A DNA stretch of 9,644 nucleotides from an uncultured Ruthenibacterium sp. Its GTDB lineage: Bacteria > Bacillota > Clostridia > Oscillospirales > Ruminococcaceae. Shown here piece after piece: positions 1 through 5,024 of this stretch (position 1 is the first letter of the stretch; every line of letters starts with the position of its first letter). The notes below the pieces were generated by a model. It made no database searches, was not told the origin of the DNA, and saw only the letters and a list, made by a program, of their open reading frames with translations. The translations under genes and the position numbers were made by a program. The DNA lies in contig CAJUMH010000045.1 of the NCBI GenBank assembly GCA_910587145.1, positions 1-9,644 of the forward strand, given 5' to 3'.

Positions 1-264
1 CTGGGCGGCATCAGCCTGTCCGGCGGCGTGGGCTCGGTGATCGGCGCGGGCATCGGCGCGGTGATCATGGCATCTATCAGCTATCTGCTGGTGTTCATGG
101 GCTTTTCTTCCAACTACGATAACGCCATCACCGGTGTGATCCTCATCACCATTGTTGTTGCGGATGCGCTGATGCAGTACAGGGCCGCGGTGAACAACCG
201 TCACGCCCGTCTGGCCGCGCGCACCTCGGCGGCACTTGGCGGAAAGGGGGCGGCCGGGCAATGA
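1..264 (+). CDS. lsrC: ABC transporter permease, C-terminal end (LsrC/RbsC family), 5' truncated by window
   Basis: Only the last 87 codons are visible; the frame is open from base 1 and stops with TGA at 262-264. The segment begins with a Gly-rich loop (LGGISLSGGVGSVIGAG), then a hydrophobic helix around residues 18-33 and another around 42-56, then a basic Arg/Ala-rich cytoplasmic tail. The GGISLxGGxGSxxGA pattern is the hallmark of the last third of the RbsC/LsrC family of sugar and AI-2 ABC permeases, which form the inner-membrane channel with a partner permease. The gene overlaps the next permease by 4 bp (ATGA), so the two are probably translationally coupled subunits. Calling it LsrC rather than a generic sugar permease rests on its neighbours (LsrD-, LsrB- and LsrF-like genes follow in the E. 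coli order), not on this fragment itself. Confidence 0.82.
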   Translation: MGGISLSGGVGSVIGAGIGAVIMASISYLLVFMGFSSNYDNAITGVILITIVVADALMQYRAAVNNRHARLAARTSAALGGKGAAGQ

Positions 265-1322
265 AGGATCGCTCTCTGAAGCCGAACGCCTCCAAAACCC
301 TGCGCCGGTTGTGGAACGGTTCCAGCTTTCGATGGAATCTGTTCCTGCTGGCCCTCATCACGGCAGAGTGCGTTGTATTCGGCGTCGCCAATTCCAAGTT
401 CCTGTCTCTTCCCCGCATCTTTGCTTCCGCTAACGGGGATCTTACCTTCTGGTATGTTTCCGTCTTTGTCACCTTTGTAATGATCACCGGCGGCATCGAC
501 ATTCAGTCCTGCTCCATCGTGGGCCTTACCTCCATCATCATCGGCGTGGCATGGCAGGATTTTGGAATGAACATCTGGGTGGCGTCCCTGTTGGCTGTGG
601 CGGTATCCGTGGCCTGCGGCGCGCTGAGCGGCTTTTTTGTGGCGTATTGCGGCGTTCAGGCCATGGTGGTCACACTGGGCGGCAGCTTTCTTTATTCGGG
701 CCTTGGGCTGCTGGTGTCAACGCTTTCCAGCACCGAGGCATACAAGGGCATCAGCGGCTTCCCCGACAGCTTTAAAGCGCTTACCAAAACAAAGGTGTTC
801 GATCTGATCCCCTTACAGATGATCCTCTTTTTGCTGCTGCTGACGGCGGCATATCTGCTGCTCCACCGCAGCAAATATGGCCGGAAGGTATTTTTAGTGG
901 GCGTTAATCCCGCTGCGGCGGAGTATTCCGGCATAAACAGCCGCTGGATTAGTATGTCCACATATATTCTCAGCGGCCTTGCGGCGGGGATTACCGGCGT
1001 GGTGATGACTTCTCAGCTGGGCACGGCCAAATCCGATTTGGGCGGCAATTTCACCATGACCATTATCACTGCCTGCGTGCTGGGCGGCACCCTCTCCACC
1101 GGCGGAAAGGGCAGCGCCATCGGCACCGCGCTGGCGGCCATCTCCATTACCCTGCTGCGGTTTGGAATGCCGCTGTGCTTCGGTGTGAATAAGCAATATC
1201 TGGATATTCCCATCGGCGTATTGCTGGTAGTAGTTGTGGTTGGGCGGGCTGTTTTCAGCAATCCCTCCGTGATCGCCTGGGCGGGCAGGCTGCGCAAAAA
1301 AACGACAAAGGCCGGCAGTTAG
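261..1322 (+). CDS. lsrD: AI-2 (LsrD-type) ABC transporter permease
   Basis: This 353-residue integral membrane protein belongs to the BPD_transp_2 (RbsC/LsrD) permease family and would form the heterodimeric channel with the preceding gene. About ten hydrophobic segments are visible, roughly at residues 27-45, 64-78, 87-98, 104-128, 134-153, 185-201, 232-250, 263-275, 285-300 and 315-332. Family signatures include MITGGIDI near 74, VVTLGGSFLYSG near 136, the ATPase-contacting EAA-like loop around 205-230 (EYSGI), SDLGGNF near 258 and the terminal VVVVGRAV. The YKGISGFP segment and the VVVVGR end resemble enterobacterial LsrD specifically, as recalled, without an alignment. The start ATG overlaps the upstream stop, with a GGAAAGGGGG ribosome site at 241-250. 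The N-terminus (~25 residues) and C-terminus (RLRKKTTK) are basic and cytoplasmic. The stop is TAG, and the same frame then stays open for 85 more codons. Confidence 0.87.
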   Translation: MKDRSLKPNASKTLRRLWNGSSFRWNLFLLALITAECVVFGVANSKFLSLPRIFASANGDLTFWYVSVFVTFVMITGGIDIQSCSIVGLTSIIIGVAWQDFGMNIWVASLLAVAVSVACGALSGFFVAYCGVQAMVVTLGGSFLYSGLGLLVSTLSSTEAYKGISGFPDSFKALTKTKVFDLIPLQMILFLLLLTAAYLLLHRSKYGRKVFLVGVNPAAAEYSGINSRWISMSTYILSGLAAGITGVVMTSQLGTAKSDLGGNFTMTIITACVLGGTLSTGGKGSAIGTALAAISITLLRFGMPLCFGVNKQYLDIPIGVLLVVVVVGRAVFSNPSVIAWAGRLRKKTTKAGS

Positions 1323-1338
1323 CCGGCAGAGAAGCCGG

Positions 1339-1434
1339 CCGAAGGAAAGGCTGACCGAGGGAGAAACCGGACGGCAGAGAATCTGCCCGAAGGAAAGGCT
1401 GACCGAAGGAGAAACCGGACGGCAGAGAAAAGGA
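1339..1434 (+). repeat. 48-bp direct repeat, two copies
   Basis: Two adjacent units (1339-1386 and 1387-1434) match almost perfectly over their first ~43 bases, with G versus A at 1359/1407 as the one clear difference. The unit is purine-rich and starts CCGAAGGAAAGGCTGACCGA. A partial match to the unit's end (CGGCAGAGAA) lies just upstream at 1324-1333. The period is a multiple of three, and in the lsrD reading frame each unit would encode 16 residues rich in Glu, Lys, Arg and Asn. Confidence 0.85.
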
Positions 1435-1570
1435 ACGCCCGCGGCGCTGTCGGCTGGCCGGCCAAAATGGGGGCCGGCATTCCGCCTGCCCGAAAGGCAG
1501 ACAAAGCCGGACAAATTTTTAAAAAAGATATTTGGGGGCGTTTGCCCTTGAATATAAAAAATTCCAAAAT

Positions 1571-1577
1571 GGAGGAA
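1571..1577 (+). promoter_or_regulatory. Ribosome binding site of lsrB
   Basis: GGAGGAA lies 7 bases before the ATG at 1585. It is the strongest Shine-Dalgarno match in the operon and fixes the start of the lipoprotein signal peptide. Confidence 0.85.
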
Positions 1578-1584
1578 TGAACAA

Positions 1585-2778
1585 ATGAAACTGAAGAAAC
1601 TTGCAGCGCTGCTGCTTGCTTTGTGCATGGTATTTGCACTGGCAGCCTGCTCCAACGGCAATTCGAGCAGCACTCCGGCTGTCGATTCGCAGCCCCAGCA
1701 GAGCAGCACTCCGGCTGTCGATTCGCAGCCCCAGCAGAGCAGCGCTCCCGCCGACAGCAGCGAACCCGCTGCCGACGGTGTCCAGCCTGTGGATGGCAAA
1801 ACCGTAGCCTTTATTCCGAAGCTCACCGGCAACGCCTTCTTTGAGGTAGCCAATACCGGCGCGCAGGAATTTGCCAAGGATTGGGGCATCACCGTTGACT
1901 ACATCGGTTCGCCCAACGCCACTGCTGCCGATCAGGTGCAGTGCATCAACGACGCCATCTCCAAGGGCGTAGACGCCATCTGCATCTCCACCGTAGACGC
2001 CGCCGGTGTTGCCGACGCGCTGCAGGAAGCCATGGATGCGGGCATCGTTGTCTGCACATGGGACTCCGACGCCGCCGCTTCCAACCGCGCTCTGATGGTT
2101 TCTCAGGGCACGCCTGAGGTTCTGGGCCAAATGCTGGTAGATCTGGCTGTCAACGGCCTGAAGGATCGCGGCATCGACCCGGACAAGGACGAAGTAAAGT
2201 ATGCTTGGCACTATTCTCAGGCCACTGTTACCGACCAGAACTCCTGGCAGGTTGAGGGCGAGAAGATCATCCAGGAAAAATACCCCAACTGGGTGAACGT
2301 CCATCCCGACAACTACTACTCCGAGCAGGACGCGGAGAAATCCGTTACCATCGGCGAGGCCGTGCTGGCTGATAACCCCGACATCGACCTGATCATCTGC
2401 AACGATTCCACTGCTCTGCCCGGCCAGCTGCAGGCTGCCGAGAACAAGCAGCTCACCAAGGATGACGTAACCATCACCGGTTTCGCCACCCCCAACGCCA
2501 TTAAAGATTATTGCACCAATGGCACCCTGTTCAACTGGGGCCTGTGGGACTGCAAGATCCAGGGTGGTCTGGGCTGCTATGTAGCCGCCTATATCGCTGC
2601 CGGCAACGATGTGAAGGTTGGCGATGTGATCGACGTGCCCGGTATTGGCAAGTGCGAAGTGATGCCGAACAACTGCCTGAATCCCGACGACGCCACCGGC
2701 GATATCAACAACGGCGTGGTGTTGCTGCCCGAGCGCGCCATCTTTAACGCAGAGAACATGGATGACTACGACTTCTAA
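1585..2778 (+). CDS. lsrB: LsrB-like autoinducer-2-binding lipoprotein (ABC transporter substrate-binding protein)
   Basis: This 397-residue periplasmic-binding-protein-type lipoprotein is predicted to sit on the outer face of the membrane and deliver AI-2 to the adjacent permeases. Residues 1-22 form a lipoprotein signal peptide with lipobox LAAC (lipidated Cys22). Residues 23-70 are a Ser/Pro/Gln linker with a 12-residue motif in tandem. The two-lobed binding domain starts near 71 (GKTVAFIPKL). Against E. coli LsrB, as recalled, long segments match: TWDSD, QGTPEVLGQMLVD, VTDQN, GFATPN, GLWD, GDVIDVPGIGKCEV, and the end with LPERAIFN and YDF. Of the AI-2-contacting residues (K35, D116, D166, Q167, P220, A222 in LsrB), the first four are present as K79, D160, D217 and Q218. 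P220 and A222 are replaced by N273 and S275. Such changes at the last two positions define non-canonical LsrB receptors known from Clostridium. A generic sugar (RbsB-like) function is less likely given the four kept contacts and the LsrF-like neighbour. Confidence 0.9.
   Translation: MKLKKLAALLLALCMVFALAACSNGNSSSTPAVDSQPQQSSTPAVDSQPQQSSAPADSSEPAADGVQPVDGKTVAFIPKLTGNAFFEVANTGAQEFAKDWGITVDYIGSPNATAADQVQCINDAISKGVDAICISTVDAAGVADALQEAMDAGIVVCTWDSDAAASNRALMVSQGTPEVLGQMLVDLAVNGLKDRGIDPDKDEVKYAWHYSQATVTDQNSWQVEGEKIIQEKYPNWVNVHPDNYYSEQDAEKSVTIGEAVLADNPDIDLIICNDSTALPGQLQAAENKQLTKDDVTITGFATPNAIKDYCTNGTLFNWGLWDCKIQGGLGCYVAAYIAAGNDVKVGDVIDVPGIGKCEVMPNNCLNPDDATGDINNGVVLLPERAIFNAENMDDYDF
1665..1736 (+). 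repeat. 36-bp perfect tandem repeat in the lsrB linker
   Basis: Two exact copies (1665-1700 and 1701-1736) are followed by a decaying third copy (GAGCAGCGCTCC from 1737). Each encodes the 12-residue unit SSTPAVDSQPQQ of the flexible linker between the lipid anchor and the binding domain. The copies are in frame, so gain or loss of units would change linker length only. Confidence 0.95.
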
Positions 2779-2837
2779 GGCTTTCAAACAACGTTTTCCA
2801 TATTTTTTGCAGCAGGGCTTGTAACGGCCCCCGGGCG

Positions 2838-2865
2838 GCGGAGCGAGGCAGGCGCCTCGCTCCGC
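2838..2865 (+). repeat. 12-bp hairpin overlapping the terminator-like stem
   Basis: GCGGAGCGAGGC (2838-2849) pairs perfectly with GCCTCGCTCCGC (2854-2865) across the loop AGGC. Bases 2860-2865 are also needed for the 21-bp stem at 2860-2908, so the bottom pairs of the two helices cannot coexist. Confidence 0.8.
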
Positions 2866-2911
2866 TCCCAAAAGAGCGCCGGCATGCGGCGCTCTTTTGG
2901 GAGCGGAGGGT
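2860..2911 (+). terminator. 21-bp perfect hairpin after lsrB
   Basis: The arms 2860-2880 and 2888-2908 are perfectly complementary over 21 bp with a 7-base loop (GGCATGC). The downstream arm is followed by GG and then TTTTCTT (2911-2917). This could be a rho-independent terminator with an imperfect U tract, or a 3' barrier that protects the lsrB mRNA while letting some transcription pass to lsrF. Confidence 0.65.
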
Positions 2912-2936
2912 TTTCTTCGCCGCCGTCAAGATTCTC

Positions 2937-2981
2937 TGTACGGGGGAAATCCTGCCGGACGGCAGCGTTCCCCGCCGTACA
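2937..2981 (+). other. Three-stem RNA hairpin upstream of lsrF
   Basis: Nested complementary arms are TGTACGG/CCGTACA (2937-2943 with 2975-2981), GGGAA/TTCCC (2944-2948 with 2968-2972) and CTGCC/GGCAG (2952-2956 with 2961-2965). They are separated by small internal loops and closed by a GGAC tetraloop. It lies in the 5' leader of lsrF, about 60 bases before the start codon. It has no U tract, so it is not an obvious terminator. Its function is unknown. Confidence 0.6.
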
Positions 2982-3044
2982 CCGCAGCCCTTGGAGAGGG
3001 GCTTTAATCACTACTACTCTATCATATAAGGAGCATTTGATATT

Positions 3045-3944
3045 ATGGCTGATTTGGAAGGCTTGAAGGTTTCCAAGGATTACCACGTAAACGTTCCCTT
3101 TGCCAACCAGAAGGGATTTTTCCTCAAGGGCATCAACAGTCTGGATTGGGGCATGAAAAAGCACATGGCCAATATTTTCAATCCCGAGAGCGGCAACACG
3201 GTGATGTTCGCCTTTGACCACGGCTATTTTATGGGTTCCACCGCCGGCTTGGAGCGTCTGGATCTGCTGCTGCCGCAGCTGGCCCCCTATGTGGATTGCT
3301 TTATGGGCACCCGCGGCGCGCTGCGTACCTGCGTTCCGCCCGAGATCGTAAAGAGCGTGGCCCTGCGTGTCACCTCCGGCTCCTCGATGATCCAGGACGA
3401 TTTGAGCCACGAGATTGTGGCGGTGGACATTGAGGACGCCATCCGCATGAATGCCGACTGCATGGCGGTGCAAACCTTTATCGGGGCGGACGGGCAGCTG
3501 TCCAGTCTGGAGAATCTGAACCGCGTAATCAATGCGGGCATGCGTTATTCCATCCCCACTATGGGCGTATGCGCGGTGGGCAAGGATATGGCCCGCACCG
3601 ACCGCTTCTTCAAGCTGGCCACCCGCATCATTGCCGAAATGGGCGTACAGGTGGTAAAAACCTACGACTGCGAAAACTTTGAGGAGGTTGTGGCAGCCTG
3701 CCCCGTGCCGATCGTGGTGGCGGGCGGCAAGAAGCTGTCCGAGCCGGACGCGCTGAAGCTGGCCTACGGCGTAATCCAAAAGGGCGCCCGCGGCGTGGAT
3801 ATGGGCCGGAACATCTTCCAGAGCCCACACCCCGTGGCCATGGCTCAGGCGGTATCCATGATCGTTCACAAGGGAGCGACCGATAAAGAAGCGCTGGAAT
3901 TCTATCAGGACGAGATCCACAAGGAAGCGCAGCCGAACCGCTGA
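3045..3944 (+). CDS. lsrF: LsrF-like 3-hydroxy-5-phosphonooxypentane-2,4-dione thiolase
   Basis: This 299-residue cytoplasmic enzyme of the DeoC/FbaB-type class I aldolase fold closely resembles E. coli LsrF. LsrF transfers the acetyl group of 3-hydroxy-5-phosphonooxypentane-2,4-dione to CoA, giving acetyl-CoA and dihydroxyacetone phosphate, the last step of AI-2 breakdown. Shared segments, as recalled, include LKGINSLDWGM near 27, FAFDHGYFMG near 55, GVCAVGKDMAR near 174, ATRIIAEMG near 192, VPIVVAGGKKL near 221, and GVDMGRNIFQS with HPVAM near 250-266. K205 in VVKTY matches the Schiff-base lysine. Length is normal for the family. The start is supported by AAGGAG at 3028-3033 with 11-base spacing and by an N-terminus (MADLEGLKVSKD) that aligns with LsrF (MADLD...). 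A plain fructose-bisphosphate aldolase is less likely because of the LsrB-like neighbour and these LsrF-type motifs. The stop is TGA. Confidence 0.91.
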   Translation: MADLEGLKVSKDYHVNVPFANQKGFFLKGINSLDWGMKKHMANIFNPESGNTVMFAFDHGYFMGSTAGLERLDLLLPQLAPYVDCFMGTRGALRTCVPPEIVKSVALRVTSGSSMIQDDLSHEIVAVDIEDAIRMNADCMAVQTFIGADGQLSSLENLNRVINAGMRYSIPTMGVCAVGKDMARTDRFFKLATRIIAEMGVQVVKTYDCENFEEVVAACPVPIVVAGGKKLSEPDALKLAYGVIQKGARGVDMGRNIFQSPHPVAMAQAVSMIVHKGATDKEALEFYQDEIHKEAQPNR

Positions 3945-4021
3945 AACGGATCGGAGCCAACAGATCCGGCCAACGCAAAACGGATCGACCGGTTCGGTAA
4001 AACAAAATGGATCCATCAAGT

Positions 4022-4060
4022 ACGGGAGGGGGGAGACAGACCGTCTCCCCCCTCCCGTTT
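4022..4060 (+). terminator. 16-bp hairpin between lsrF and the AEC transporter gene
   Basis: ACGGGAGGGGGGAGAC (4022-4037) pairs perfectly with 4043-4058 across the loop AGACC and is followed by only TT before CGG. The stem is strong but the U tract is short, so termination may be partial. Only 36 bases separate the stem from the ATG at 4095. Confidence 0.7.
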
Positions 4061-4094
4061 CGGTAAACTGCTGTAAAAGCCGGGAGGAGTCGCT

Positions 4095-5021
4095 ATGTTT
4101 TTGCAGGTAATTCAAATGGTGCTGCCCATTATTGCGCTGCTGGGATTGGGCATGGTGTGCCGCAAAAAAAATATTTTTGATATGAACGGCCTGGCCGGCC
4201 TGAAAGCGGTGGTGGGAGATGTCTGCCTTCCGGTGGTGCTGTTCAACGCCTTTTTTACCGCCCATTACTCGGCGGCAGTGGCGCTGATCTTTTTGCTGGT
4301 ATACGCCGGGTTTGGGCTGGCTTTGGGGTTGGGCTTTGCGATGAAAGGGCTGGCCGCTCCCCACGGGAAGTTTTTCCCCTTTCTGCTGACAAGCGCCGAG
4401 GGCGGCATGCTGGGCTATGCGCTTTACGGCGTGCTGATGGGCGAGCAGTCCGGTTTTGCCGCCGTAGATCTGGGACAGACGGTGTTCGCCTATACGGCGT
4501 TTTTGGGCTTTCTTTCCCTCACCGATGGGCGCAGGCCTACAGCCGGCGGGCTTTTCAAAAACATGGTCACCAATAAATGCTGTATCGGCATGGCCTTGGG
4601 TATTTTGCTGGGAGCGCTCGGCATTGGGCAGCGGGTGCTGGCGGGCCCCGCCGCCGGCATTGTTACGCAGATTATTTCCATGATCACCGCGCCCACCAGT
4701 GCCCTGGTTCTGCTGGTGGTGGGCTACGAGCTGGAGCTGGACAAAAAGCTTCTGCGCCCGGTGGCCGCTACCGTTCTGTGCCGCTTGGCCATTATGGGCG
4801 CCCTGCTGGTGCTGGTGAGCTTTGTTCTGTTTTGCATCGTACCCTACGACAAGGGGCTGCAGATTGCTTTGATGATCCTCTATTCCCTGCCCGCGCCCTT
4901 TATCATTCCCCTGTTTGCTGACGTAGGAGACGAGGGAAAATATATTTCCACCAGCCTGTCGGTGCATACGCTGTGCACAATTTTGCTGTTTGTTTTGATC
5001 GCGGCGTTCAGCCTGCGGTAA
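4095..5021 (+). CDS. AEC (auxin efflux carrier) family transporter
   Basis: This 308-residue membrane protein has about ten hydrophobic segments in two halves (about residues 4-22, 37-54, 60-82, 93-116, 125-141, then 160-177, 186-209, 222-249, 254-275 and 286-306), as expected for the AEC superfamily. Family features include LGLGMVCRKKNIF at 16-28, the CLPVVLFNAFF helix near 44-54 with Pro45 and Asn51, and a cytoplasmic loop near 142-158. AEC proteins are secondary carriers for organic anions such as malate or malonate in bacteria and auxin in plants; the substrate here cannot be read from sequence. The start is fixed by GGGAGGAG at 4082-4089. It lies directly behind lsrF on the same strand, in the slot lsrG occupies in E. 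coli, so it may move a metabolite of AI-2 breakdown or the signal itself. That is inference only. Confidence 0.85.
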   Translation: MFLQVIQMVLPIIALLGLGMVCRKKNIFDMNGLAGLKAVVGDVCLPVVLFNAFFTAHYSAAVALIFLLVYAGFGLALGLGFAMKGLAAPHGKFFPFLLTSAEGGMLGYALYGVLMGEQSGFAAVDLGQTVFAYTAFLGFLSLTDGRRPTAGGLFKNMVTNKCCIGMALGILLGALGIGQRVLAGPAAGIVTQIISMITAPTSALVLLVVGYELELDKKLLRPVAATVLCRLAIMGALLVLVSFVLFCIVPYDKGLQIALMILYSLPAPFIIPLFADVGDEGKYISTSLSVHTLCTILLFVLIAAFSLR

Positions 5022-5024
5022 AAG

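Larger units (their letters stand above)
1323..1584 (+). other. Structured lsrD-lsrB intergenic region
   Basis: This 262-bp gap separates the permease from the binding-protein gene. It contains a 48-bp direct repeat and at least four short perfect hairpins: GCCGGC around AGAGAA (1322-1339), GGCAGA/TCTGCC (1373-1387), GCCGGCC/GGCCGGC (1457-1478) and CTGCC/GGCAG (1486-1500). None is followed by a long T run, so they look more like mRNA-stability or processing elements than terminators. Such structures upstream of a binding-protein gene commonly help the binding protein exceed the permeases. The AT-rich end (1512-1570) carries the sequence just upstream of the lsrB ribosome site. A weak TATAAA at 1553-1558 was seen without a convincing -35 partner. 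Confidence 0.6.
2779..3044 (+). other. Structured lsrB-lsrF intergenic region
   Basis: This 266-bp gap holds two overlapping hairpins (2838-2865 and 2860-2908) and a separate three-stem structure (2937-2981). The AT-rich tail (3003-3044) carries the lsrF ribosome site AAGGAG at 3028-3033. No gene is supported here. A small open frame starting at 2884 runs through the hairpin and into lsrF out of frame, with no ribosome site. A promoter for lsrF just upstream of its ribosome site is possible (CTACTCTATCATATAA) but not convincing. Confidence 0.6.

Noticed and set aside
1339..1434. Direct repeats as a possible CRISPR array
   Set aside because: There are only two adjacent units with no spacer between them, and no cas genes nearby.
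1519..2871. 450-codon minus-strand frame opposite lsrB
   Set aside because: The opposite strand encodes an unmistakable LsrB-like protein, and the antisense product has a Gly/Val-rich composition typical of an antisense shadow.
2884..3066. Small plus-strand frame of 60 codons before lsrF
   Set aside because: It begins inside the hairpin loop, has no ribosome site, and overlaps the start of lsrF out of frame.
3947..3968. CGGATC/GATCCG short inverted repeat and repeated GGATC words after lsrF
   Set aside because: The 6-bp arms with a 10-base loop are weak, and similar GATC words occur by chance in this GC-rich gap. The real terminator-like stem is at 4022-4058.
2784..4967. Very long open frame on the minus strand (727 codons) opposite lsrF and the AEC gene
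   Set aside because: It is rich in His/Gln/Gly, shows no recognisable domain, and lies opposite two genes with clear homology. It is a by-product of GC-rich codon use.
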